Shown here: piece after piece, positions 35,701 to 42,512 of the stretch
Numbering within the stretch: position 1 is the stretch's first letter
Layout of the letters: each line of letters opens with the position of its first letter
Source of the DNA: Solirubrobacteraceae bacterium
GTDB lineage: Bacteria; Actinomycetota; Thermoleophilia; Solirubrobacterales; Solirubrobacteraceae
Length of the DNA: 55,696 nucleotides
Assembly (NCBI GenBank): GCA_016463765.1
Contig: JAEMQS010000024.1
Location: 1 to 55,696, forward strand
Direction of reading: 5' to 3'
Translations under genes and position numbers: made by a program
Notes under the pieces: model-generated
Told to the model about the DNA's origin: nothing
What the model saw: only the letters and a program-made list of their open reading frames with translations
The model's database searches: none

Positions 35701-36066
35701 CAACTGGACCCGCAACGGGCCGGCCGTCGTCTCCAACCCCGCAGCCGTCCGCCGCAGTGACGGATCGATCGCCCGCCACACACCCTCACCATCGCGGTAG
35801 TTCACCGGCGCCAACGAGAACCGCGTCTGCAAGCCACCATCGGCCTTGCGATACGACCGCGACGTCTCCGTCCGCAACGACACGACCTCCGGACCCACCG
35901 GCTCAGTCTCCACCCCAACTGCCTGGAGCTCCCCAGGCCCCGGAACGCGTACCTGAGACGAGGCCGTGGCCGCACTGATCACCAGGCAGACCACCAAGAG
36001 GCTGGCGGCGGCGACCAGCGCCGCCAAAGAGCTGACATGGAAACGTCGGCCGAAAGCGAAACGCAT
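26770..36066 (-). CDS. Giant secreted Rhs/YD-repeat protein with teneurin-like architecture
   Basis: About 3,098 residues, exported by a signal peptide (SSLAALVAAASLLVVCLVIS). Approximate domain order: DNRLRE-like domain 288-435; Rhs opening block (VFNSRGDLATGTFGTGW) and first YD repeats 480-740; three tandem Ig-like units 766-1070, each with a close Cys pair (CAAGRC, CAAGGC, CPQGGC); TTR-like carboxypeptidase-regulatory domain 1135-1212; FN-plug-like part 1468-1562 with LRLHYQSERTPGY; six-bladed NHL-type propeller 1712-2030 (GTAVQGFSGDGGPASQAKL); long YD-repeat shell 2059-2925, closing with GRWLSKDPIDFDGG and INTIDPDGL; then a 174-residue variable tip. ATG 36064-36066 is chosen because GAAGGA lies 6 bases upstream; a TTG at 36117 is the alternative. 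The 170 bp before it, up to mraY, are AT-richer but show no clear promoter. The tip ends RRAAAAVLGILDQLR; no catalytic motif is recognised. Confidence 0.9.
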   Translation of the reverse strand: MRFAFGRRFHVSSLAALVAAASLLVVCLVISAATASSQVRVPGPGELQAVGVETEPVGPEVVSLRTETSRSYRKADGGLQTRFSLAPVNYRDGEGVWRAIDPSLRRTAAGLETTAGPLRVQLPERANGGRVRLDRGGDWLSFGLRGARGVAAKVAGREARFAEALPGVSVDYEVGAESVKESLVLASASAPSTYTFDVAASSGLTPELEENGEVVFRDGAGSRRFTMETPWMQDANGEMSYDVRYEIDPGAGSGWTVRVVADDQWLKDPDRSFPVVVDPTTYYGIAKLCEIASGTLSNTNNCTTAEMAVNVGRESGRVHRALVAFDQVELQAALGDSLITKADLFFEWTTSTPADVTLDAHQITKTWSPLATWFKYNTTWPWSRPGGDYQPEYDTRRTLLSAWEGGWAGLGLGRIVQGWVDGSIANQGVAVKPQNEGITRLDTLDGIGLVVESRPRRGIEPQASFERVQPTASATVQVNVANGNLVYAEEDARLSAGSDALAVERVFNSRGDLATGTFGTGWSTNRGAETTLWQHWVDDSYILEGPGGLSGRFYRRSAGYLAPPGWNASLVENGDDTVSITFNSTGERWDFDTADPRRLTKVVKGAYEQSLTYDAGRLLEISDNQGNALAYGYDAADRLTSLSNGSTARQYDIDTADRLAKFTDQSGKDTTYTYDPDARLSEITYPGASRIALAYDSAGRVTSIVEKADTSTANERTTTFAYSSPTAPCVGSDFGKTVVTYPNSQTRTYCYSRTNAVRAAAPVTTTDITDPVLTLAGGAWEDRAGWYGTGTAALHAFGSDGHSGVKTVETKVNDAVVDTNTQACAAGRCSMQRDVDIDLATMDEGTNEAEVTVTDIANRTTTREWNVRVDRTQPALSLDGTLWSDRNDWADQQDLDLTAQATDGASGLSSVEVLVDGQRKSYETQSCAAGGCGLEASASVDANGLTAGEHTVEVIAVDHAGNERTESWTVNVDHGDPTVSLSGAVADADGDSLEVGTHSLSIDAADAPSQPGSGVRSVEIRVDGSQVDLIEQSCPQGGCALFHVGSLDATSLPPGQHTVRVVVTDGVGRSSFEEVSFEVTDPGAGMEPIEAPPIDPTLPSTTANSTEFIYSGSDPVQTGMDPEVLEEKRVAVIRGKVRDRSGEPQGNVKVTVLDHPEYGETVTRSDGEVYLVLNGGQQYTLTYEKEGFLPLQRQVDAPWQNWEVTDDVVLVGLDGESTEVDFGEPLDEPVVHEADPVTDSDGTRQAKILLPEGTEATMTMPDGSSQPLATATIRATEYTVGETGDEAMPGSLPATSAYTYAVEYSIDEARAAGAETVEFDEPVVAYEDNFIDMPVGVAVPVGYYDRDEGEWQPSPDGRVLKVLSEADGKAQLDVMGQGDPATATQLDALAITDEERTKLAEMYAPGDEFWRVQLRHFSPYDFNWGPRLPVGAQSPKGTNVSGSTDGGCSAAGSVIGCEDQTLGESIPIEGTGLRLHYQSERTPGYTAGRTLRFKVAGDETPHPELQAIEVQAEIAGRKFTQTLQPQAGQEYELRWDGKDAFGRVVHGTQNVRVQVGYRYHFFYSTGRPWPFTDGEFVGGFYSFAAPPTAQDRVPDPAGYGVGGSAGPPSGCPYYLDPETGACIPLWAGVGGMPETRQDQVLTRIFHTTIGGMTVRTEDLGGWTMSNHHTYDATAKRLLHGDGTWRSAAGVSQVVRRIMSEAEGTSMTGSSQVTGLTVGADGSAYIAQCFAHRVLRRAPDGTVTVFAGTAVQGFSGDGGPASQAKLACPTGLDVEPGGGLLIADTFNNRVRRVAADGTMTTVAGNGSSAAGGDGGPATEASLRQPRDVAAGPAGEVYIADTENGRIRTVTPTGSIQTHLNVQPPQQCLGAAMCNYRPTAVSVGSDGTMYVVRDYRYSPYATTILRIRPGEDAPTAIADNEIASARPDEDGVPAATANVAATDVDVAANGDLYVAEYVHFKGGGRIRKIGSDGVIRLLAGDPNCPGALAPGGWLLPLPEVDDAKTACILSADLRLDVGPDGDPYITDGSRPGLRVITKSMPGLASGEVAIASEDGSSLFEFDADGRHIRTRDADTGTVVTTFTYTADGRLASQQDADGNIVAIDRDAQGSPEAIEGPFGARTLLDLRADGMLSSTTDPKSATSEFTYTTDGLLTGYTEPSGDEHAYGYDADGYLVTDESPDGETTTLTRTERSDGHAVTLTSNLGRTREFVVERRDGDLVYRKFTNAAGDATESFRRLDGTTKVEQADGTTAEATQGADPRFGTQSPFVATSVVTLPSNRSLGQSRARTAAMATPGDPLTLTGKTDTTTVNGKTSSTSYAGATKRYTSTSPTGREWKVDVDTKGRITRSETAGADPVEFDYDSRGRIDTVTAGSSTWTYSYATTGYLQAVQGPEGMSTSYETDANGQVTEATLPGSREVAFTYDVRGNLTSLTPPSRSPHTFEYTDGGKPSRIVPPAIAGVDADTEFAYDADGALASMTRPGGELVDFDYDTAGRPSEISSADGDIEISYHAGGAGKGKLDTVTAPGGQDLAFEYDGPLVTSVAASGGTEGELEYDYDTDLRPASVSLNGAGAVGYSYDNDGLLTAAGGMSISRETATGRVSGTTLGVTSTTRAFDTPGRLASLSASVSASPLLGKVYAYDDLDRVQTATETTPAGSVSFAYAYDAAGRLEAVTKDGQAYREYVYDANGNRTSDKRAGELAVSSVFDAQDRLVSRGTEQFSYTDAGELASRTDTATSETTTYHHTARGLVGVDLPDGTEITYDLDGMGRRVAVRHDGVVVSRFLYGLEAIGPVAELNPDNTVRSRFVYGTRSYVPDFMIRDGVTYQYVTDELGSVRRVVNTASGVVAQAVDYDPYGVVLADTDPGFQPFGFTGGLIDPDTGHVRLGYREYDPTLGRWLSKDPIDFDGGDTNLYAYVAGDPINTIDPDGLIGISLQNASDFAAGFGDWVTLGGTKQIRRALGSDGVVNPCSGFYTAGGVTSTVMAAIVTMGGGAAAGAGAATSTKVGSAASGEAAGAATSGSLRGRLLSRLKDETGSFDPKAFLKDSKTKTKAEIGDSQRDVDFVNRLNSVNARTGAQHPAGGGRMRRAAAAVLGILDQLR

Positions 36067-36236
36067 GCGCGGTCCTTCGCGGAGAGGGGACACCCGAGAC
36101 AGAGCGCCGCGCAGCAAACAGGACCGTCAGGACGGAATCAAGAAATTAGCCAGATGTTCTCGACATATTGAGCAGGTCGGTGCATTTTGCATCGCACAAG
36201 CGGCCAAACCTGTGCAAGACCGTCGCCCGACGCGTG

Positions 36237-37220
36237 TCAGGCGATCGACTGCTGGTACAGCGTGAACCCGATCGCACTGCACACCGCCGCGACGATCCAG
36301 AACCGCAGGATGATCTTCGTCTCCGACCACCCCTGGATCTCGAAATGGTGGTGGATCGGGGCCATGAGGAAGACCCGCTTGCGGAAGGTCTGGAAGCTGA
36401 AGACCTGGATCATCACCGACGCCGCCTCCACCACGAAGATCCCGCCCAGCAGGATGAGCAGCAGCTCGGTCTGGGTCATGATCGCCAGCCCCGCGATCAG
36501 GCCACCGAGCCCCAGCGACCCCGTGTCGCCCATGAAGATCGTGGCCGGAAACGCGTTGTACCAGAGGAATCCCACGCAGGCCCCGACCATGCACGCGGCC
36601 AGGAGCGCCAGCTCCCGCTCGCCCGTCGTGATGAACGTGATGCCGATGTACGCCAGGCCGACGATCGCCGCGCAGCCCGCCGCCAGGCCGTCGAGCCCGT
36701 CGGTGAGGTTCACCGCGTTCGTCGTCCCCGCGACCACGAGGTAGATGAGGATCAGGTAAGGGATCCCGAAGAAGCCCGACAGGTCGATGTACCCGTCGAT
36801 GACCCGGAACCGCAGGATCTCCTGGAGCTCGGCCTGCTCGGTCGCGACCCACCACAGCCCGAGGGAGATGAGGATCGTCACCCCGAGCTTGGTGCGGCCC
36901 TTCAGGCCGAGCGACCGGCGCTTGATGAGCTTCGCGTAGTCGTCGGCGAAGCCCAGCGCCGCGCACGCGACGGCCGCCCCGTAGACGCCCAGCGCCCGCC
37001 AGTCGCTCCAGTCGACCAGGATCAGGAACGAGATGCTGATCGCCAGGAAGATGATCAGGCCGCCCATCGTCGGGGTGCCCGCCTTGGCGTGATGGCCTTC
37101 GGGCCCTTCCGGCCGGATGTGCTGACCGAACTCGCGGTTGCGCAGAAACTCGATGAACTTCGGCGAGAGGAAGACGCACAGGAGCAGGGCGACGGTGCCG
37201 CCGATGAGGACCTCGCCCAT
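36237..37220 (-). CDS. mraY: Phospho-MurNAc-pentapeptide transferase
   Basis: Multi-pass membrane enzyme that moves phospho-MurNAc-pentapeptide to undecaprenyl phosphate, making lipid I. 327 residues. Shows FGQHIRPEGPEGHHAKAGTP (motif HxxKxGTPTMGG), FADDYAKLIKRRSLGLKGRTK (DDxxK), NAVNLTDGLDGLAAG (the catalytic Asp region), FLWYNAFPATIFMGDTGSL and APIHHHFEIQGWSETKI, the three-histidine cytoplasmic loop. The ATG at 37218-37220 overlaps the murF stop by one base. In most dcw clusters murD follows directly; here the Rhs gene does. Confidence 0.97.
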   Translation of the reverse strand: MGEVLIGGTVALLLCVFLSPKFIEFLRNREFGQHIRPEGPEGHHAKAGTPTMGGLIIFLAISISFLILVDWSDWRALGVYGAAVACAALGFADDYAKLIKRRSLGLKGRTKLGVTILISLGLWWVATEQAELQEILRFRVIDGYIDLSGFFGIPYLILIYLVVAGTTNAVNLTDGLDGLAAGCAAIVGLAYIGITFITTGERELALLAACMVGACVGFLWYNAFPATIFMGDTGSLGLGGLIAGLAIMTQTELLLILLGGIFVVEAASVMIQVFSFQTFRKRVFLMAPIHHHFEIQGWSETKIILRFWIVAAVCSAIGFTLYQQSIA

Positions 37221-38524
37221 TAGGAGATCGCCGCGTCCAGCGCGTCGGCGACGACTTCGAGGCCGACGCCTCGCGACGCCTTGACGAGCACGTGATCGCC
37301 CGAGCGGACGAGGGTGGGCAGCAGGGCGGCGGCCGCCGCGGCGTCGGGCACCGGGTGGGCCTCGCCGCCGAAGGGCGGGACCATGGCGGCGGCGCGCGGA
37401 CCGACGGCGACGAGCACGTCGATCTTCCGCTCCCGCGCATGGGCGCCGATTTCGGCGTGGTACCGGCGCTCGTCGGGTCCCAGCTCGAGCATGTCGCCGA
37501 GTACCGCCACGCGGCGCGCACCCTCAGATGGGGTGTCCTCGGCGAGGTGATCCAGGGCGGCGAGCATCGACATCGGGTTGGCGTTGTAGCAGTCGTTGAT
37601 GACCGTTACCTCCCCGGCCAGCACCCGGCGCTGGCCGCGCATGTCGCTCAGCGCGACGTCGACCGGGCCCTCCGGCTCGACCCCGACGGCCCGTGCGGCG
37701 GCCAGTGCGGCCAGGCCGTTCAGCCGCATGTGGGCGGAGGTGAACGGCAGCTCAACGGCGCCGAGATCCGCCACGTCGCCGCCCGGGCCGAACGTGACCC
37801 ACGTCACGTCGTCGCGGGTGCGGTGGGGCGCCAGCAGCGGTTCATCGACGGGCACGACGGCCGTCGCGCCGGTCGGCAGGTCGCGCAGCAACTCGGCCTT
37901 CGCGGCGGCGATCGCCTCGATCGAGCCGAGGAGCTCGAGGTGCACCGGCCCGACGTTCACGATCACCCCCACGTCCGGTTCGGCGATCTCCGTGAGCTCG
38001 GCGATCTGCTCCGGCCCGCGCATCGCCATCTCCAGCACGAGCGCCTCGGTCCCAGCCGGCGCCCCGAGGATCGTCAGCGGCAGGCCGATCTCGGTGTTGA
38101 GGTTCTGGCTCGTGGCGACCGTGCGCAGGTGCGGCGCGAGCATCCCCGCGAGGATGTCCTTCGTCGACGTCTTCCCGGTCGATCCGGTGATGCCGATGAC
38201 CTTCGCTCCGAGCTCGCGCCGCCACGCCGTGGCGAGCGTCTGCAGCGCCACCAGCGGCTCGTCGGAGACCAGCACCACGCCACGCCCGGTCATCCGGATG
38301 TCGTGGCCGGGGCCGACCAGCACGCCCCACGCGCCGTCCGTCAGTGCCTTCTCGGCAAACGTGCCGCCGTCGACCCGTGCGCCGGGCAGACCGACGAACA
38401 GGTCACCGGGCCGGATGTCACGCGAGTCGATCGTGACCCGCGACGGACCCGCACCCGCGGCACCCGGGCCCTGAAGCTCGGCGCGCGCCGCGTCGGCAAC
38501 CTGCTGGGCGGTCCACGCGCGCAT
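37220..38524 (-). CDS. murF: UDP-N-acetylmuramoyl-tripeptide--D-alanyl-D-alanine ligase
   Basis: Adds D-Ala-D-Ala to UDP-MurNAc-tripeptide with ATP. 434 residues. Shows VTIDSRDIRPGDLFVGLPG (N-terminal UDP-binding domain), the P-loop GITGSTGKTSTKDILAGML, TSQNLNTEIGLPLT, LEMAMRGPEQIAEL, VNVGPVHLELLGS, and VINDCYNANPMSMLAAL. The frame is open far upstream, but ATG 38522-38524 begins the recognisable fold and overlaps the murE stop by one base (TGATG), as expected in this cluster. Confidence 0.96.
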   Translation of the reverse strand: MRAWTAQQVADAARAELQGPGAAGAGPSRVTIDSRDIRPGDLFVGLPGARVDGGTFAEKALTDGAWGVLVGPGHDIRMTGRGVVLVSDEPLVALQTLATAWRRELGAKVIGITGSTGKTSTKDILAGMLAPHLRTVATSQNLNTEIGLPLTILGAPAGTEALVLEMAMRGPEQIAELTEIAEPDVGVIVNVGPVHLELLGSIEAIAAAKAELLRDLPTGATAVVPVDEPLLAPHRTRDDVTWVTFGPGGDVADLGAVELPFTSAHMRLNGLAALAAARAVGVEPEGPVDVALSDMRGQRRVLAGEVTVINDCYNANPMSMLAALDHLAEDTPSEGARRVAVLGDMLELGPDERRYHAEIGAHARERKIDVLVAVGPRAAAMVPPFGGEAHPVPDAAAAAALLPTLVRSGDHVLVKASRGVGLEVVADALDAAIS

Positions 38525-39963
38525 CAGGACGACGCCGGCTCCGTGATCGCGCGCAGGGCCTCGCGCGCGACCGTCGCGTCGTCGAACGGGACCTTGCGGC
38601 CGCCGGCGAACTCCTGGCCCTGCTCGTGGCCCTTGCCGGCAATGACGACGATGTCCCCGGCGCCCGCGGCGCGGACGGCGGTCTCGATGGCGACGTGCCG
38701 GTCCTCGATCGCCTCGACCTCGGCCCGGTCGCCGATGCCGCCGAGGATCTCCTCGATGATCGCCGCCGGGTCCTCGGACCGCGGGTTGTCGCTCGTGACG
38801 ATCGTGTGGTCGGCCAGCCGCGCGGAGATCTCCCCCATCTGCGGCCGCTTGCCGCGGTCGCGGTCCCCGCCGCAGCCGAAGACGCTGATGAGCCGCCCGG
38901 CCGTCAGCGGGCGCGCGGCGGCGAGGACGTTCTCCAGGGAGTCCGGCGTGTGCGCGTAGTCGACGAGCACCGCGAACGGCTGGCCCTCGTCCACGGGCTC
39001 GAAGCGCCCGGGCACCCGCGCGCCGCCGGGCAGCGCAGCGGCGATGGCGTCGTCGGCGATCCCCAGCGCGCGGGCGGCGCCGATGGCCGCTAGGGCGTTG
39101 AGGACGTTGAACCGGCCGGGCAGCGGGAGCGTGAACGCGGTGTCCCCCACCCGGAACGACGAGCCGCGCAGGTCGAACCGCACGTCGCGGGCGCGCAGCA
39201 CCGCGTCCTCCGCGTCGATGCCGTAGGTCACCGCGTCGGGCAGCTCGGCCGCCAGTCGCCGCCCGTACGGGTCGTCGACGTTGATGACGGCGGTCGCCGC
39301 GCCGGCGGTGAACAGCCGGCGCTTGGCCGCGAAGTACGCATCCATCGTCGGGTGGAAGTCGAGGTGGTCCTGCGTGAGGTTCGTGAAGATCGCGACGTCC
39401 CAGTGGATGGCGTCGGCGCGGCGCAGCTCCAGCGCGTGCGAGCTGACCTCCATGACGCACGCGGTGTCCCCGCCGTCGCGCATCGCGGCGAACGTCGCCT
39501 GCAGGTCGATCGCCTCGGGCGTGGTGCGCACCGCGGGCGTCGCCTCGCCGCCGACGACGGACTGCACCGTGCCGAGCAGCCCCGTGCGACGGCCGGCCGC
39601 CTCCAGCAGCGAGCGCACGAGGTACGCCGTGGTCGTCTTGCCGTTCGTGCCCGTGATCCCGACGACGTCGAGTGCCGCGGTCGGGTCACCCTGCAGCGCG
39701 GCCGCGGCGGGCGCCATCGCGGCGCGCACGTCGTCGACGACGACCTCCGGAACCCCGAGGCCCAGCGGACGCTCGACCACCAGCGCCGAGGCGCCCCGCT
39801 CGATGGCGGCGGGCGCGAAGTCGTGCCCGTCGCGCGTGAACCCCGGGACGCAGAAGAACAGCGTGCCGGGCGCCACGACCCGGTCGTCGTACGCCAGCGC
39901 GGTGATGTCGACGGACCCGGCGGGGGTCCCGGCCGCACCGGGGATGAGGTCCTGCAGGCGCAT
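38524..39963 (-). CDS. murE: UDP-N-acetylmuramoyl-tripeptide synthetase (meso-DAP type)
   Basis: Adds the third residue to the stem peptide. 479 residues. Shows DDRVVAPGTLFFCVPGFTRD, the P-loop VGITGTNGKTTTAYLVRS, EVSSHALELRRADA, NLTQDHLDFHPTMDAY, PGRFEPVDEGQPF, VDYAHTPDSLENVLAA and TSDNPRSEDPAAII. The DNPR motif is characteristic of ligases that use meso-diaminopimelate rather than lysine, so the wall is probably of the DAP type. ATG 39961-39963. The 54-bp gap to ftsI contains an imperfect GC-rich hairpin around 39988-40001. Confidence 0.97.
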   Translation of the reverse strand: MRLQDLIPGAAGTPAGSVDITALAYDDRVVAPGTLFFCVPGFTRDGHDFAPAAIERGASALVVERPLGLGVPEVVVDDVRAAMAPAAAALQGDPTAALDVVGITGTNGKTTTAYLVRSLLEAAGRRTGLLGTVQSVVGGEATPAVRTTPEAIDLQATFAAMRDGGDTACVMEVSSHALELRRADAIHWDVAIFTNLTQDHLDFHPTMDAYFAAKRRLFTAGAATAVINVDDPYGRRLAAELPDAVTYGIDAEDAVLRARDVRFDLRGSSFRVGDTAFTLPLPGRFNVLNALAAIGAARALGIADDAIAAALPGGARVPGRFEPVDEGQPFAVLVDYAHTPDSLENVLAAARPLTAGRLISVFGCGGDRDRGKRPQMGEISARLADHTIVTSDNPRSEDPAAIIEEILGGIGDRAEVEAIEDRHVAIETAVRAAGAGDIVVIAGKGHEQGQEFAGGRKVPFDDATVAREALRAITEPASS

Positions 39964-40017
39964 CGCAGAATCTTCCCAGGCGGGGCCGCCGTCAGGACGG
40001 CTGGCCTGGCCCCGGCC

Positions 40018-41688
40018 TCACTTCGGGGCGATGCCGAGGTACGGGAGCGCGAAGCGGGCGATGTCCTCAAAGGCCGGTGCCGCGACCTCGCCGCCATAGA
40101 TGTTCCCGCCCCCGGGCTCGTCGACCATCACCGTGATGAGCAGTTCCGGGTTGTCCGCCGGCGCGAACCCGGCGAACGACGCGATGTAGCGGCTCTTGGA
40201 GTAGGTCCCGGTCTCGGCGTCGACCTTGTTCGCCGTGCCCGTCTTGCCGGCCAGCGTGTAGCCCTCGATCTCGACCTCGCTCGCGGTGCCTCCGGCGGCG
40301 ACCACGCCCTTGAGCATGTCGCGGACCTCCTTGGAGGTCTGCTCGCTGATGACGCGCTTGCCCGGCGTGGGGCGCACGGCCTTGCCGTTGGCCTTGTCGA
40401 TCAGGCGCGGGGTCCGCAGCACGCCGCCGTTGGCGATCGCGCTGTAGGCGGACGCCAGCTGGATGGGCGTCACCGATTCGCCCTGGCCGATCGGCAGGTT
40501 GCCCATCGACGAGCCGCTGTACTTGTCCAGGGGCAGCACGATGCCGCCCTCCTCGCCGGGCAGGTCGATCCCCGTGGGGCGGCCGAAGCCGAAGCGCCGA
40601 ACCCACTGGTCGAACTTCTTGGCCCCCAGCCGCTGGCCGATCATGATCGTGCCGACGTTCGAGGACTGCGCGAGGATGCCGCTGGTCGTCAACGAGACGT
40701 ACCCGCGCGGGTGCGACTCGCCGATCGTCCGGTCGGCGACCTGGATCTGCGGCGGCAGGTTGAACATCGTGTCCTCGGTGACCTCGCGCTCCTCCAGCGC
40801 GGCGGCGACCGTGAACGGCTTGAACGTCGAGCCCGGCTCGTAGACGAAGCCGGTCGCGCGATTCTGGCGGGCCGTCGGCGGGGCGCCGCCGACGTCGTTG
40901 GCGTTGACCTTCGGCCAGTTGCCCAGCGCGAGGACGTCCCCGGAGTGCGGGTCCATGACGACCGCGGTCGCGCCCTTCGGCCGGTACTTCTGACCGATCT
41001 CACCGAGGATCTCTTCGACACGGTTCTGGATCCCGGCGTCGAGCGTCAGCTGCAGGTCGGACCCGGCGAGTGCCCGGCGGGGGTCACGGATGGTGATCGC
41101 CTCGCCGGTGGCGTCGCGCACGACGCTGCGCTGCCCGTCGCGGCCGCGCAGCTTGTCCTCGTAGCGGTACTCCAGGCCCGACAGGCCTTCCCCGTCGGCA
41201 CCGACGGTCCCCAGGACCTGCGAGGCCAGCCAGTCCCGCGGGTACTCGCGGCGGCTCGTCGGGGTCGCGTCGATGCCCTCGATCTCCAGGCGCTCGACCT
41301 TCTGCGCCCGGGCCGCGGGGACCTTGCGCGCGAGGTACACGAAGCCCTTGCCGCGCTCGGTGAGCTTGCGGAGGATCTCGCCCTGCGGCCGTTCGATCAG
41401 CGGAGCCAGCTTCTCAGCCACCCCATTTGGATCCTTGACGAGGTACGGCGTCGCGCTGACGTCGGAGGCGGGCTGGCTGACGGCGAGCTCGACGCCCCGG
41501 CGGTCGGTGATGGTCCCGCGGTGGGCGGGCACGTCGACCTGCGCGCGCTGCTGGGTGACCGCGGCCGCCTTGAGCTCGTCCGCCTGGACGACGCCGAGCC
41601 ACGCCGCGCGCCCGGCGGCGAACGCAAACAGCACGCAGAAGATGAGGAAGAGCAGCCCGATGCGGCGCTGGGACAGCGTCCCGTCCAT
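40018..41688 (-). CDS. ftsI: Septal transpeptidase FtsI (class B PBP)
   Basis: Cross-links septal peptidoglycan; partner of FtsW. 556 residues. N-terminal membrane anchor (RRIGLLFLIFCVLFAFAAGR), dimerisation/pedestal domain with RGTITDRRGVELA, then the transpeptidase domain with the catalytic motifs EPGSTFKPFT (SxxK), AQSSNVGTI (SxN) and LAGKTGTANK (KTG). No PASTA repeats. The start overlaps the ftsL stop by one base. Complete and typical. Confidence 0.97.
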   Translation of the reverse strand: MDGTLSQRRIGLLFLIFCVLFAFAAGRAAWLGVVQADELKAAAVTQQRAQVDVPAHRGTITDRRGVELAVSQPASDVSATPYLVKDPNGVAEKLAPLIERPQGEILRKLTERGKGFVYLARKVPAARAQKVERLEIEGIDATPTSRREYPRDWLASQVLGTVGADGEGLSGLEYRYEDKLRGRDGQRSVVRDATGEAITIRDPRRALAGSDLQLTLDAGIQNRVEEILGEIGQKYRPKGATAVVMDPHSGDVLALGNWPKVNANDVGGAPPTARQNRATGFVYEPGSTFKPFTVAAALEEREVTEDTMFNLPPQIQVADRTIGESHPRGYVSLTTSGILAQSSNVGTIMIGQRLGAKKFDQWVRRFGFGRPTGIDLPGEEGGIVLPLDKYSGSSMGNLPIGQGESVTPIQLASAYSAIANGGVLRTPRLIDKANGKAVRPTPGKRVISEQTSKEVRDMLKGVVAAGGTASEVEIEGYTLAGKTGTANKVDAETGTYSKSRYIASFAGFAPADNPELLITVMVDEPGGGNIYGGEVAAPAFEDIARFALPYLGIAPK

Positions 41689-42512
41689 CAGGGCTGCCCG
41701 GGCGTCGCGCCGCCCGTTGCGGGTGCCGGTGTTGCGGTCGCGGGTGCTGCGGCGGCCGCCGGCGGTGTCGCCACGGGGTCGGGTGGCGGGGTGGCCGCGG
41801 GCGCGGTCACGGGTTCGACGGGCTCGCTCTGTGGCGCCACGGACGTGGCGGGTGCGGCCGTCGCCGCGGGATCAGTGGTGGCGGCCGGGGCCACGGACGT
41901 CGCGGCGGGTGCGCCCGCGACGACGGGCGCCGCGCCAGCGGCAGCGGCTGCGGTGGGGTCAGGCGCAGTCATCGTCTTCGCCGCACGCGTGGCGTCGACG
42001 ACGACGTCACGGCTGTCGAGGTAGCGCACCGACCCGGGCTGCGGCATGACCATCCCGAACATCCCGGCCGCTTCCTCGATCCGGTCGGCCGCCCCGAGCT
42101 GGGAGACCTCCTGGCGCAGCTGGGCGTTCTGGCGCTCGAGCGTCCCCGACGACTCGACGGCCCGCGAGATGCCCGCGTTGAGCTTGAGCATGTGGACCTG
42201 CATGAAGACGATGCCGAGCAGCAGCACGGCGAGCAGCGCGACCCAGCCGTTGCCGCGCACCAGGCGTTCCCACGTCCGCGCCGGCGAGAACCCGCGGGCG
42301 ACGTGGACGAGCTGCGGGCGCGGCATCGACGGCCGCGACACGCTGATCCCGCGCGGGGCAACCGCGGCGGCGGCAGCGGCCCGGGCACCGCGCATGCCAC
42401 CGGCGCCCTGAGAGGGACCCGAGACGCGGCGCGCGGGAGCGCGCCGCGGTGCGGCCGTGCGGCGACGCGGCGTCGAGGCGGGCTTCCGTGCGGCTGCCGA
42501 GCGCGTGCTCAC
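41688..42512 (-). CDS. ftsL: FtsL-like divisome protein with long Ala/Pro tail
   Basis: 274 residues from GTG 42510-42512, which overlaps rsmH by 4 bp (GTGA). A basic, disordered N-terminus (1-85) precedes one transmembrane helix (GWVALLAVLLLGIVFMQVHM, about 88-108). A short coiled coil follows (SGTLERQNAQLRQEVSQLGA), then the FtsL-like DRIEEAAGMFGMVMPQPGSVR with YLDSRD. The position between rsmH and ftsI and this topology identify it as FtsL. The last 100 residues are almost only Ala, Pro, Thr and Val, an unusually long external tail for FtsL, which is typically about 100-130 residues in total. The tail could span or grip the wall. Confidence 0.82.
   Translation of the reverse strand: MSTRSAAARKPASTPRRRTAAPRRAPARRVSGPSQGAGGMRGARAAAAAAVAPRGISVSRPSMPRPQLVHVARGFSPARTWERLVRGNGWVALLAVLLLGIVFMQVHMLKLNAGISRAVESSGTLERQNAQLRQEVSQLGAADRIEEAAGMFGMVMPQPGSVRYLDSRDVVVDATRAAKTMTAPDPTAAAAAGAAPVVAGAPAATSVAPAATTDPAATAAPATSVAPQSEPVEPVTAPAATPPPDPVATPPAAAAAPATATPAPATGGATPGQP

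Noticed and set aside
26201..36236. Transposon or integrase-mediated origin of the Rhs block
   Set aside because: No transposase, integrase, terminal inverted repeats or target duplications were seen at either edge; the lower GC alone is not proof.
37220..39460. murF extended upstream to a 746-codon protein
   Set aside because: The extra N-terminal 310 codons are the out-of-frame complement of murE coding sequence; MurF begins at 38524 with a standard length.
39352..42024. An 890-codon open plus-strand frame opposite murE, ftsI and ftsL
   Set aside because: Composition is Arg/Gly/Asp-rich shadow sequence with no domain; the minus strand carries complete mur and fts genes.
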